A stretch of DNA of 64,000 nt. It comes from Collybiopsis luxurians FD-317 M1. Taxonomy: Eukaryota; Basidiomycota; Agaricomycetes; Agaricales; Omphalotaceae. Shown one piece after another: positions 1-10,706 of the stretch. The stretch spans positions 260,556 through 324,555 of the forward strand of contig KN834761.1 in NCBI GenBank assembly GCA_000827265.1, read 5' to 3'. The stretch's first letter is position 1; the number at the start of each line of letters is the position of its first letter. The notes below the pieces were generated by a model, which was given only the letters and a program-made list of their open reading frames with translations, had not been told where the DNA came from and ran no database searches. Both the position numbers and the translations under genes were made by a program.

Positions 1-366
1 ACTTGTACATATTTTATGTATAGTATATATGGTGTACATTATTATACTTTATAATGTATTACAGAATACTAGTATTAACCTAATATACTCAAGTACAGTA
101 TTTCAGTACAGTAAAGAGCTTATACATGTACATATAGTGTGTATATAGTATGGTATAATTGTGATATACTTGTTTTGACCATATGAAAATTATTTTGATT
201 GTAGACAGCTCACAGAGTTGCATCATGTGACTTATGTCAAATTTCAGTTTCTATGAGTTATCTACAAATAAGAAGGTGTCCTTGTCATGCATTTAGGATA
301 GATTAAAGCATAGGTATATATATTCAATATAATTTTGCCTTATTTGGTAATATTTACAGCATCACT

Positions 367-393
367 CCTCAGGTATCCTTGGGATACCTGAGG
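367..393. repeat. Perfect 12-bp hairpin in a CCTGAGG-rich cluster
   Basis: The arm CCTCAGGTATCC at 367-378 pairs perfectly with GGATACCTGAGG at 382-393 around a 3-base loop. Related words (ACCTGAGG, CCTAGGT) recur several times up to about 510, in both orientations. It could be the remnant of a structured repeat or the end of a mobile element. Function unknown. Confidence 0.7.
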
Positions 394-903
394 TTTGCCC
401 AGGATATTGGCATTTCCTAGGTTACCTGAGGTTCACCCAGGTTGCACAAGTCACCTAGGTCACCCAGGTCCCTCAGGTTGCTCCAGGTTGCCTCCTAGGT
501 AACCTGAGGCTCAGACCATTTTTCCTGATGTCAGAAAGACATTTGTATATGATGTCTTTAATCTGAGCCTCACACTGGTGGTAAGTGTCAATTTGGTCTT
601 TGAGTTTCTCCAAGTCAGTATCAGTTAGGGGTACAGCAGTACTAGAACTGCTGGTGTACCACTTCCCATTGTGCTCCACCAGTTCAGTAGGTTTAGTTAC
701 TTGTCCAACAATGTGTCATCGAAGTCCAGGCTTGCTAACAATATTGGTGTAGACCTTCTCCTTCCAACTATGCCAGTTGGAGCTGTTGTCAATGAGTTTA
801 GAGAGGATGTTGAATTTGTAAGAGTTTTTGGTCATTGTTATGGCAGGGCCTATAACCTGTTGAGTGCAGGATTACAGTAGGACTTAGGGAGCATGTTGAC
901 GAG

Positions 904-985
904 CTAGAATAATAAAGATGTTATATAAACAAAGGTATACGGTGATAATGAATGTAGATACCTAGAATAATAAAGATGTTATATA
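904..985. repeat. 24-bp perfect direct repeat
   Basis: The same 24 bases, starting CTAGAATAATAAAG, occur at 904-927 and 962-985, separated by 34 bases. This is too long for a normal target-site duplication and is more likely a local tandem duplication. Confidence 0.8.
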
Positions 986-1601
986 CTAGGTAAGTTAGTA
1001 GTGTGCCCAGTATATGCTATATATAAGTATGGACTCACAATGAAGGTGGTAGCCTTGCATAGGTAGAATAGATAAGGAACATAGTGGGTAAAGAGAAGAA
1101 AGGAAAAAGGGAATCTGACTCATAACTAGAGATTGGAAATGTATTACTAATCAAGTACTATATATGGGAAATATGTAGAAAGGCTGTTAGGGGTGTAGAA
1201 CAGTGTCTACCTTAACACTATCAAACTGCTAATACCAGCTTATCATTTATAAAATCCATGTCCTGGGCTGTGTTCAGCAGGTATATGGATAATGGTTCAC
1301 ACTGCTCAATTCATTGGTTCAGTGCAGTGAATGAAAGCTGCATTACAAATGCATCATTTGCCTGCATAGCCGGCCGCAAAAACAATGATCAAAGCCAAAA
1401 GTTCAAAATTTTCAAGTTCAACACTCAAGATGATGCATAATTGAGGCCGTTTCAAGTTCAGTTCAGAGGTTGTTGGACTATCCAAGGCAAAACCCCTGAG
1501 ACTTGTCCAACAACATTCATTGTAAAACGTACTGTATGGTACATACACATACAACTTGAAGGTCATCCTATTTCATACATAGGTTGGTATTGTACACTTG
1601 C

Positions 1602-1675
1602 GGCCTGGTAGTTCAGTGGTTAGAGCACCAGTACTGAAAATCTGGAGGTCCCAGGTTCAATCCCTGGCCAGTTCA
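1602..1675 (+). tRNA. tRNA-like sequence, Phe(GAA)-like, or SINE head
   Basis: A cloverleaf can be drawn. The acceptor stem GGCCTGG (1602-1608) pairs with CCAGTTC (1668-1674) with one mismatch and one G-U. The D stem is GTTC/GAGC. The T arm is CCAGG TTCAATC CCTGG (1651-1667). The anticodon loop CTGAAAA gives GAA, but its stem needs a bulged base. Both internal promoter boxes look good (TAGTTCAGTGG and GGTTCAATCC). The flawed anticodon stem and the repeat-rich setting make a tRNA-derived SINE or tRNA pseudogene as likely as a working tRNA. Confidence 0.45.
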
Positions 1676-2613
1676 TTCTACTTCCTGGGTTACAAGATCA
1701 TACAGTGACTTCTAGTAGAGGTCCCAATGAGGCATACCTGAACATCCTCTCTGAATGATACAATACTCTATCTTCTATGCAACAGCACCACTCCTTCTGC
1801 TAACTTAGGATATTCATACATGTTTTAAACATCACCCGGCTACAGCTTGACAAATGTAACAACTTTTTCTAAGAAAAGTGTTGGAATAAGTGCCTGAACT
1901 TTGGTACAATAGCCAAAATCCCTAGCAAAGCTTAAATATGCAGGGAATAAATTTGAGAATACAGAATGGTACATACTACTTCCACTACTGTTACGCAGCT
2001 GTACCATTATCCCTCAGTAAAATAACAAATATATCACTTTAACACTTAGAGAACATCAAACTCTGAAACCTATAGAAGCAAAAGGTAACGACGGCGCGCG
2101 CTCCGATTGCTAACACTTATCGGAGACTAGAACAGCAAATGCTATAGGATCCGGAAACACAGTGCAAATTTACTTACTCAGCTTTCATCTAGCTGGCCTA
2201 GGTAATAACACGTCAATCAGCCCTGTATCACTATGTCATCGCTATCCCGGGCATTGAGGCTGAACTTGAGCCGGTGGCTCTGTTAGACTCACCGCAGTGG
2301 GTCTTCGCATCGTTGCATCCAAGATCTGACAGATTTTCTCGCATTGCGGTAAATTTACCGATACCGATACTGTATCTTTTCGACCGCAAATTGATGGGGT
2401 GCTACGCGTTACGCTCTGAATTTGTCTGAACACAACTTTATTTTCTTTCGTGGCATGGCCGAAAAATCACCATATAAGGTAGGAGCTGTCAAAAAAATTG
2501 CCCTACATGAATTTATGGTCGTAAAGATACAGCAGTTTCTGTGGACAAATGAAATCTGTTACGGTTGTTAGTCGCGGTCATCCGGCATCAAAATACTCAT
2601 TAAACTGCTGCTA
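1676..2613. other. Intergenic, no gene recognised
   Basis: Short ORFs only, none with recognisable motifs. A GC-rich patch at about 2090-2110 contains GGCGCGCGCTCC. Nothing else stands out. Confidence 0.5.
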
Positions 2614-2996
2614 ACACGGGACGCAAAAGCCATGGCAGTACTCCAGCAGTACTCCGGCAGTACTCTATGCACATGACCTTGTGAACTCAATTACTTTTCT
2701 TTTCTTTGCGTATATCCAGTATCTACTTGATTTCCTAGTCACGTTGCTTATTTTAAGTAGGAGACAGTTAAAAGCTCTCTATAGCATCAAAAAGGTTTTT
2801 GCAATAGCTCAAAATGTCTGCCGTTGACTTACCAGGAGCCCACCAAGTCAGTGCGTTCAGTGAATTTGCTATTTACGCAAAAGAGCCCGATTGAATTGAG
2901 TTCGGTCATAAGTCAAGTTATGCTCGGCATGCACCGGCACAAGGTGTACTGCCGTGGGTATGCCAGATGTACTGCCATGGCTCTTGCGTCCCGTGT
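2614..2996. mobile_element. MITE-like element with 28-bp terminal inverted repeats
   Basis: The left end at 2614-2641 begins ACACGGGACGCAAAAGCC. It is matched in reverse complement by 2969-2996 with one mismatch over 28 bases. Weaker similarity continues inward through GCAGTAC-containing words. The element is about 383 bases long and has no coding capacity, which fits a non-autonomous DNA transposon. No clear target-site duplication is visible, so the superfamily is not assigned. Confidence 0.7.
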
Positions 2997-3273
2997 AAGT
3001 ACCAAACTAAGATTATTAATTTTCATCCAACACATTGTTTATTCTTGTAGTTGAAATCTCCCACCGCTCTCTATTCTATATTGGTTTCTGCAACTCAGCA
3101 ATGGTCGAGTCCCATTTGTGGAGTGCAGTGCTTCCATGAAGTTTTCTCGGGAGAAAGAATGATCGAGATAGCACCTTGGAAACCGTTGCACCTTAAGAAC
3201 TATTGCACCGCCACTACACCAGTTGGCCTACCGTTTTTCCAGTCTATTGAGCATGGCTTGGAGTCACTGGGAA

Positions 3274-3282
3274 TATATAAAG
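3274..3282 (+). promoter_or_regulatory. TATA-like box upstream of the small secreted peptide gene
   Basis: TATATAAAG lies about 290 bases before the ATG at 3571. A good intron donor (GTAAGTTAAG near 3391) and pyrimidine-rich sequence before the ATG suggest a 5' UTR intron between this box and the start codon. This is inferred from sequence only. Confidence 0.4.
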
Positions 3283-3570
3283 AAATTCGAGAGGGAAGAC
3301 TTATTTCATTTCTTCAGCTTTCCGTGGCACGAATCATATCGGTCGTTTACTGTTTAGTTTCTCCTTTTTCTTCATTTCATTATTGCTGGCCGGTAAGTTA
3401 AGTTTCATTGCATTCAACAAGTAAAATCACAACTTCGGCCCCTTCTCTTGCTATTCCTTTCGAGAACCATTGCTTACCAACAAACTTGAACTCTTGTTAC
3501 ATTATAGTGCCATCCTTGCTTCCAACTCACTCCATCCATTCCTTCCTGACCCTCCAAGCTCTGTCTAACC

Positions 3571-3789
3571 ATGCATTTTTTCATCGTCATCTCGGCCCTC
3601 CTCTTTTCGAGTGTCGTCGCGGCTCCGATTGCTTTGCCCAAGTAAGTCTCTCCAAAAATCCTTTGTTTTGCCGACTTAGACTGTTAATACAGCGAAGCAA
3701 GATTGCGACCGGCACGCGATATTAATGTGGCCGAGGATATTGTTGCTCGTACAGTTGCCGTGGCGGGGGTCATGGACAACTGGTTCTAA
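3571..3789 (+). CDS. Small secreted peptide, 55 residues, two exons
   Basis: Exons are 3571-3641 and 3693-3789, joined across a 51-base GTAAGT...CAG intron, giving 55 residues. The first 17-18 residues (MHFFIVISALLFSSVVA) look like a signal peptide, with cleavage likely before APIALP. The remainder is a short chain, rich in Ala, Arg and Val, without cysteines, ending MDNWF. No known family is recognised. It has no CaaX end, so it is not a classical basidiomycete pheromone, and it has no KR/RR Kex2 sites. The start is preferred because it gives a clean signal peptide and the exon phases match. A secreted signal or effector-like peptide is possible, but function is unknown. Confidence 0.6.
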
Positions 3790-4816
3790 GGTCTTGATTC
3801 CGGCCCTTACACCAGAACCACCAGAACTTTAAGAATTTGCATAAAAGTCATAAATCACATACCATAGCGCCTCATAATGTGCATTGGGGTGTCGTGAATA
3901 ATTCCCGGCCCTGTTAATAACATTGTTATTAACGACAATCCCCCGGAGGACCATTCTTAACCTAGTTAATACATTTATGTGAAAAAGATAATTAACAAGT
4001 GAAAAATTGATATTTTAACATGTTATTAACAAAAGTGCAAGTGAATAAATAATTACCCTACCTGACATCGAAAATGGGGGCTGCGAAATCCTTCCAAAAT
4101 CTGACCGCTACTGCATCAAAATTTGTGCCATATCACCCATCTCTTGGTTGCATAAAGAATAAGTACTCAAACATTAACTTGCTTTATGAAAGTGAATATC
4201 TATTGATTGAATCTGGTTAACCGGGGCCATACCTTCCAGAACTTCAAAGCAAGTAGTAAACTTAACGGTAACTTCCACCTCCCTCAATTGGGGTCCCAAT
4301 CCTCTGATCTGCTGTGTGGTAGAAATTTCAAGAGAAGAAATCTGAAAGCATCTCGAGGTCCTCTGTTGTATTGCCCACTGAGTATTTGGCATGGAGATAA
4401 CGCACCAACGGATGATGAGAGACTCAAAAAACTTAATTTCGTTTGCATCATGGTAAAACCACCACATCTCTTAGAAATTTATTCCTCCAAAAGTGAACTC
4501 GAGGTAGAGATCTTGAGTCTTCTACATGTCTTTCTTTAAAGCGTTGCAGTGAAAGGACAACGGTAAAATGGGACGACAGACATATATCGACCTTCACGTG
4601 CCTGTGTGGTGTGGAGTCATGGCGCGCGAAGGAGGGTGGCTTTCATATACCGATCCACTCTTCCTTATCGATATGGCCGATACAAAGATAAAGTTTAGAA
4701 TAACATCGCTCGCCACCGACGTCACAGCTGCAACTTTGAGCGCAAGTAACTCTTTCACTCGAACCACCACCACCATCAATCCAGTATTTCCCCATTTTAC
4801 GGCCTACATTTGAAGT
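3790..4816. other. Intergenic with a possible decayed LRR-like fragment
   Basis: 3840-4040 is AT-rich with repeated TTATTAAC words. The minus-strand frame 4174-4467 encodes 97 residues containing SSLEISTTQQIRGLGPQLRE, in the style of the LRR part of agaricomycete F-box proteins. It lacks an F-box and flanking exons, so at best it is a fragment. No other gene is supported. Confidence 0.35.
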
Positions 4817-6278
4817 ATGGACCATTTGTTCAATCTTGGCTCGGACAAAGGCTCAGAGGGAAGAGCTACTACGAATAGCGCCGGCTCTGAGCCTGCACTT
4901 ACAGCCAGCTCCACCGGGACGCACGGCCATCATGTCCTTTCCGACAGGATTTCGTCCATGATGGGTCTCTCAGACACCCAGCAGGCGCAGAAACACGAGG
5001 TAAGATACTTCCAGTAAACTTTAGCCCCCACACTTCTCGTGAAACACTCACACGCGCACAGGAATTATCCACCAAACACGAACCCGTCGGTAGTTCCGGC
5101 GGCTTATTAGACAAAGTCTCCTCTGCACTCGGACAGATCGATGCCAAGCAACCCGCGGTACCATCTACTTCATCTCCAGCTTTGCACAGCACCGGAGCAA
5201 GCGAGCAGCTTATAGATAAGCTCACCGGAGTCTTCCACCAATATCATGAACATCAGGATCCTGGCGGTGCTACCATTGTTTCTCCACTCCAGCAACCTGC
5301 CGAACACCAACAACATAGTCGATTTATGGACAAGATCAGCGAAAAGTTCGAGAGCGACGAAGTTCGGAAGAAGAGGCTGGAGGCGGAGGAAGCGGAACGA
5401 AGACGGTCAGAACTCGAGGCGGAGAAAGCCCGGCATCATCATCATGGATTCATGGACAAGATTGGAGAAGCGTTTGAAGGCGAAGAAGCTAAGAAGGCGA
5501 GGCTGGAAGCTGAGGAGGCAGAACGAAAACGACTGGAGCTCGAGGCAGAGAAGGCCCGACATCAACATCATGGTCTTATGAATAAAATCAGTGAAGCGTT
5601 CGAAGGTGAGGAAGTGCGGAAGAAGAGGCTGGAGGCGGAGGAAGCTCAGCGGAAGAGACTGGAGCTCGAGGCGGAGAAAGCTCGACATCACCACCTTCCG
5701 CTAGATATGTTCTCAAAGCTAGGACTCGGGAACGAGCCAGTAAATGCAGCTCCGACGAAGGCGAACGAGGAGAGCCTTTTGGACAAGTTGGGATCGCAGA
5801 TGCATTTATCTGGCGACTCCGCGACTCAAGCGCTCTTGAAGGAGGAGACGTTGGCGGAGAAAATTGAGTCGAGTTTACATCACAAGAGGCCAGAGGACAA
5901 GGTGCACCATGGCGGAGGGATATCGGATAAGATTCAGAGTGCGTTGGGAGGTGGGAGTAAAGCTGAGGAGAGCGAAGGTGAGCGCCATACAGTAGAACTC
6001 ATCTGGATGCTCACATGTATCGATCATACGTATCCTTGTGACAGACGATTTGGATAAAGGTTGGTACGCTGTTTGGGTATCAATGACGTATCTTAAAACT
6101 TTTCTTCAAAGCCATTGACTTTGTACAGCACCACATTCTTCGTCAAGGAACGCAGTCGCATGAGACAATTCTCGAGCAGATGAAAGACGAGCAGATTGCG
6201 AGGACTATCAGGGCGCAGTATAAGAGTCTTACGGGGCGCGAATTCCCGATGAAGAAGGGCGAAAAACATTGGCACTGA
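4817..6278 (+). CDS. CipC-like protein (DUF3759-type C-terminus) with internal repeats
   Basis: Exons 4817-4999, 5062-5977, 6045-6059 and 6112-6278 give 426 residues with consistent phases. The third exon is only 15 bases. Residues about 150-275 hold three near-identical repeats of about 42 residues. Each begins MDKI(S/G)E.FE, continues as a charged EEAERKRLELEAEKAR helix and ends in a His run. Short LLDKLGS- and ISDKIQS-type motifs flank them. The last 60 residues carry the CipC signature: EQMKDEQIARTIRAQYKSLT followed by GREFPMKKG. CipC relatives are stress- or antibiotic-responsive fungal proteins of uncertain biochemical role. The long repeat region makes this much larger than a minimal CipC protein. 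There is no signal peptide or membrane segment, so a cytosolic location is inferred. Confidence 0.8.
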
Positions 6279-6775
6279 GGAATGAAGGTTGACATCGAAG
6301 AATTGAAAGTACGAATGTACGTGTGTACCACTAGTCAAGTACCACTAATTCCATTTGCATCCTTTGCCAACGAAAGCTCGACATTTTGAGACTCGCCGAG
6401 CCCAAAAGAAAACTTGTGATCGGCCAAAGTTTACCGCAGTCAAGAAGTTAAGAATTGGACGGAAAGAAGTGGCGTTCATTCGCGGTGCCTGGTGAATACC
6501 TCCACTGTATTGCCAGCCTACCCTTCTTTACCTACATAGAAATGCTTGCATGATTGATAGAAAGTGATAGATAGGGCTTGGACAATAGACTCTTGACACC
6601 CTCGTCACCTAGACTTCTGTCAAAGTCTCCAAGTCCCGGCCTATTCAATCCTCAACCCAAGGGCTGGGGAGGATTTAAAGAGCTCCTGGCCAAGCACGTC
6701 TTTCGTACTCACCCTGGTTCACTCCATTGTATACTCACCAACCTCCTACCAGCTCCCTAACGTGTCAACTATACG
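6279..6775. other. Intergenic region between two plus-strand genes
   Basis: No gene is seen. A GATTTAAAG sequence near 6672 could be a weak TATA element for the gene starting at 6776. Confidence 0.5.
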
Positions 6776-7603
6776 ATGGTCAATCTATTGTGCTTTTCAG
6801 CTGCCATTGGTACCTCGGTAAGCATCCTCGATCATACCCAGCAGTACGCAGTAGAGGTCAATGGCGGCTGTGCGGATTATACCGCTGTTCATGCGCACAC
6901 ATTTGCTCCCATTTCTACATTCCAGCAACGAGTAAGTACCGATATTGGATTGCTTCTTTCCCTCGATTAAAGAGTACGATACTTGAATTCAGTGGGATGT
7001 GGCTCGTTTTTCGGAAGATACAACGTTGAACACGTTCGAGGTGAGATAACGTCTGGTTTACCTGTTGGTTGCACACTCATAATAACATGTTGACTGAAAG
7101 GTCATATTCTCGAACCGTGGATGCAACCCCAAGCTCACCTATGCCTCTTCTCTCACGGAGGCCAACCCAGTTCGATCTGAGGCAGTCATTCTCGGCTTTG
7201 CTACCTCAAACACATTTTGGAACGTGACGTTCGACGATCCAACTGGACCATTTCGGTACGTAGAATACATCCTTCTCGTGGATTCTATGTAACAGCTTTC
7301 GTTAATGGATCTCAATCAGGTTCATTGAGAGCGAAACGGGCCTTGCTTTGACCGCTTGGGATCCTCCTGCTATTGATACGAGTGGTGCTCCGGTCAGTTT
7401 CTTGCTATTTCTACTGATTTTAACTCTTTAAGGGTTCGGTTTGAGCTGATAAATGACCCGATATAGATCACTCTGGAACAGAACAGGGTGGACGATATTC
7501 GCCAGGAATTTTGGTTTGCAGAACGTGAGTTGAGTTTTGGGTTTTCGTTGGTCGAACAGAGGATATTCTGATTCACCGGATCTGTACAGCGCTTTCTCAG
7601 TGA
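6776..7603 (+). CDS. Small uncharacterised protein with a possible beta-trefoil fold
   Basis: Six exons (6776-6931, 6993-7040, 7101-7255, 7320-7392, 7467-7524, 7590-7603) join in frame to 167 residues. The chain is rich in beta-forming and aromatic residues. Its C-terminal part, FRFIESETGLALTAW followed by ITLEQNRVDD and RQEFWF, recalls one repeat of a ricin-B-type beta-trefoil, including a QxW-like ending. That resemblance is judged by eye only. The first 15 residues are hydrophobic but make a poor signal peptide, so secretion is uncertain. Every intron has GT-AG ends. It could also belong to a lineage-specific family of small fungal proteins. Confidence 0.6.
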
Positions 7604-9066
7604 AGTCTTATTCTTAAGTCTTGAGATATTATTGGTTGTACAGTAGGGTTGTGCACTGATTACTTTTGGCCAACGATATTGTTGATTTTATGAGTTATTG
7701 ATTGTGGTCCTAATGAGCACGGGAACATGGTGTTAGCATAGTTGGGTACTGCTTTGTGGTATGATATACCGAGGTCGACAGAGCCCTGAGGCAGCGAGCT
7801 GCAAACAGATCCCAAGTTACGCGCGTCGCAAAATGTTCACGGTCACGTTGTGCGCGACTGGTTGCTCATCTTTTTTTTTTTTGTTCAACGACCCCTCTCC
7901 ACGACCGATTCTCCGCGACCGATTCTCCTGGTGGCGTGGCGTTCGACCAGCTATGCCAGCATATCCTTCTCGAGTTGATCCTTGGCTAACTTTGGCGACC
8001 TTCGAACTGGAAAAACAAAATCTACACAGAAAGAACCACAGCCAGTCCAGTCCAGCAAGCTCCGTGAAGCTGCATGTATATTTTATGTGAGTTTTCTATA
8101 CCGATGAGCCTCAATAAACTTGACAGCTCATTACCTGCTTTTAGTCTTTGTCAAGCTTGGGCGAAAAGGGCTTGGCTGAAGAATCGAGGTCCTCAGAGAG
8201 TTTCTGCGCACGGATTCATTCAAGATTGATCCTTGGCTATGCAAGTGAGTCTTCCCCCTTTATTCCTGCGCTCCAATCATGAGTCGATCTTCTGGAGACA
8301 GAACAGGGACCACGAGCGAGACAGAGCTCTAGAACTTATGTACAGCATTATCAGGAAAGGAGCAGGAGCTCGAAGGGGGAGCCTAGGAGGAAGACTTGCA
8401 TTTTTGTCGATGTTTGCATCGTTGAGTCATTTGGTGGATTTCCGACAACATCTTCTCTGGAACCCCGTTCATGCTGGTATGGTCTACTCTGCTTCACGAA
8501 GTCTTTGTGTTTCTAAATCTCGATAGAAATGGGTATGCCTGGTCAAAGACTTCGAACTTTAGGCAGGCTCCTTTTTGAAGCCCTGGCATCGCCACATCCC
8601 GCCGGTTCAGGTTCCTCCGGAGGTCCCTCTGTGATCGTTGACTGGGCAGTGTTGATTTTTTGTCGATCGCTCATTACTCGACTATTTGGGGAAGTATCGT
8701 GAAGGTTTTCAGTGAAATCTGTCGGACGCAGGCATGAATTTCCTACTTGGCTAGATGCCGTTTAGATTCAAAGGTGCTCCAATCTAGGTTCTCCACCCAA
8801 ATTCTTGACTCAAGCTTAGCAGGATATTCAGGGTCGAATCCCCTTAATCTTCGACTGGGCTCCTTTTCTATGAATGCCCAAGCATCGCCACCTCCTCCGG
8901 TGAAATCATCTCCGGGTTTGTCTTCGATCGTTTACCAGATTGGATCCTATCTCGAAAGGTATAAAGGTCGTCTTCAAGCGTCCTTCTTTCTTCAACAACT
9001 TGAACTCTTATACTCTTCTACTCGCACACCTTTAAAGCTTTAACGCCTGCTTCATCTCTTGTTATT
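7604..9066. other. Long upstream region of the C2H2/RING gene
   Basis: No gene is recognised. Features seen are a T-run near 7868-7882, a short repeated GACCGATTCTCC word at 7909-7928, and a local duplication of about 45 bases (8566-8612 similar to 8857-8903, sharing GGCTCCTTTT and GCATCGCCAC). A TATA-like TATAAAG at about 8961 lies about 105 bases before the ATG at 9067. Confidence 0.5.
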
Positions 9067-9932
9067 ATGACTTCTTCGTTTGCTTCTACCTCCGTCTCGG
9101 TTTCCATGATGGCCCGTAGCGAAAGCAAACCATACGCACAATCCGTTTGCCTCGATCCTTCTGAAGAGTATCGAGAACTCTACTGCTCTCTGTGTGACTT
9201 GTACTTCAAATCCAAATCCCTTCTCCGAGACCACATGGAGTCTTCGGATCGTCACCCTCGGTGCGACTTGTGCGAAAAGAGCTTTTTGAATATGAATTCG
9301 TTGAGACGCGTAAGTCATTTTCTCTGCACTTTTTAGGATCTCGCTGATACCCCTATCCTAGCATTATCTTCTATCCAACCGTCATCACTATTGTACCACT
9401 TGCGAAAAGTCGTTTGAAACGCCTCTGGCTCTCCGAATTCATCTCGACTATACCCCTTACCACCGGGAAGAGCGTAACGAATTCGACGATGACACCGCTT
9501 ATGCTACGGAACGTGAACTCTACCCCGACTCTTGGGAAAACCGAGTCGCAGCTGAAATCACACGTCGAGAAAACGTCGAAGAGGAAGTCATCGTCGCCGA
9601 GCAGGACGAGCTTTCTCGTGTCCAGGTCGTGAAAAAGATCTTGGAACTCAAGCAGCGCATCTCAAAACAACAGCCCGAGGCTTCCGCCAAAGCGTTGAAG
9701 CAAACGTGTCCCATCTGTCTTTGCGTTCCGAAGAAGATGTGTGTTACGAGATGTGGGCATCTATTCTGCTCTTCGTAAGTCTAGCTGCTTGCTATATCTT
9801 CGTCGGTCTTGATCCTAATTATACCGCTTCAGATGTATCGGTCACGCTTTCGAGCAAGGTCAAGGATGCCCTACATGTCGTAAGCTTGGGTCTGTATCCC
9901 AGCTTCGTCAAGTCGACCTTACAGTCTGCTAA
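9067..9932 (+). CDS. C2H2 zinc-finger plus RING-finger protein
   Basis: Exons 9067-9309, 9362-9774 and 9833-9932 join in frame to 251 residues. The N-terminal half has three C2H2 fingers with wide H-x6-H spacing: CSLCDLYFKS, CDLCEKSFLNMNSLRR and CTTCEKSFETPLALR. An acidic and helical linker containing QVVKKILELKQRISKQ follows. The C-terminal part is a complete C3HC4 RING: CPIC, then CVTRCGHLFCSSCIGH, then CPTC. RING domains of this type normally act as E3 ubiquitin ligases, and the fingers may bind substrate or nucleic acid; both roles are inferred. A broken second copy of exon 2 lies at 12440-12915, on the far side of the F-box gene. The TATA-like box near 8961 supports this start. Confidence 0.85.
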
Positions 9933-10706
9933 ACCTGCTACACATCCGTCATATACTACCTATATACCAGCTTCGTATGGACCTTCATATATTTGTATCG
10001 TTAGCTTTCATTCCATATTGTGTATCGACGCTCCAAATCTACAGATATTTCGTTATTCAACAGTTGCCATAGAGCACCGCTTGCGATACTAATCGATCCG
10101 CTGAGCTCCTTGAACCTTTCTTCATTGCATAGCATCGGGTTTTGATTGCCACTGTTTAAAAGAGAGCGTTGCACCGACGTTCTTTGTTCATCATTCTTTC
10201 TAATACTTTCCCCGCGCCCAATACTGGCCCTTGCCTTTACCTGTGTGGTATAACATTTCGAACAAGGCCTCATCAAATCGGACAGTATATCCCCTTACTT
10301 CGTTTCTGGAAAGTCCTAAGAAATTGGGGCGCACGTTTAGCTCCATGCCTGAGGATTTGCCTCTAGTCTAGATATCGTACGAATTCTTCCTCTATCTGGC
10401 TTCAGAGTCCCGGCAGGAGCCTTAACATTTCTGCTCCATGAAAAACCAAGACGAACTCACCTTTCTCAAGTTTTGGATCCGCCCTTCAATGAGAATTACA
10501 ACGGTCGGACTAATGGAGGCGCGTCAACCCCCAGCCTTGAACTGGCTGCAGTTGTTTTCTGTTTGCCACTGGCGCTTGTTAGGCGCTTCGTTTGGCTACA
10601 AATATGGGTTTCGGTTCGAATCAACCAGGAATCAACATTCGACGCATCCTCGTGACAGTAAGTTTGCTCTCCTATACACATCCCATCACTAAGATATCTC
10701 TTGTAG
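9933..10706. other. Intergenic region with a 5' UTR intron for the F-box gene
   Basis: No separate gene is supported. A GTAAGTTTGC donor near 10659 and a CTCTTGTAG acceptor ending at 10706, directly before the ATG at 10707, look like a 5' UTR intron of about 48 bases. Confidence 0.5.

Larger units (their letters stand above)
1..1600. other. AT-rich repeat-bearing stretch without a clear gene
   Basis: No convincing gene is visible. The first 350 bases are very AT-rich. A cluster of CCTGAGG/ACCTAGG words lies near 360-510 and a 24-base direct repeat near 904-985. The minus-strand frame at 473-679 encodes a 68-residue peptide whose acidic, helical composition loosely recalls the N-terminal part of Copia-type gag proteins, but that is a weak resemblance. 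The base composition and repeats suggest old mobile-element debris. Confidence 0.5.

Noticed and set aside
3571..3789. Mating pheromone precursor
   Set aside because: The peptide has a signal peptide and ends NWF, whereas basidiomycete pheromones lack one and end in a CaaX box.
8827..8845. B-box-like GGTCGAATCCCC as a tRNA
   Set aside because: No matching A box, acceptor stem or cloverleaf upstream.
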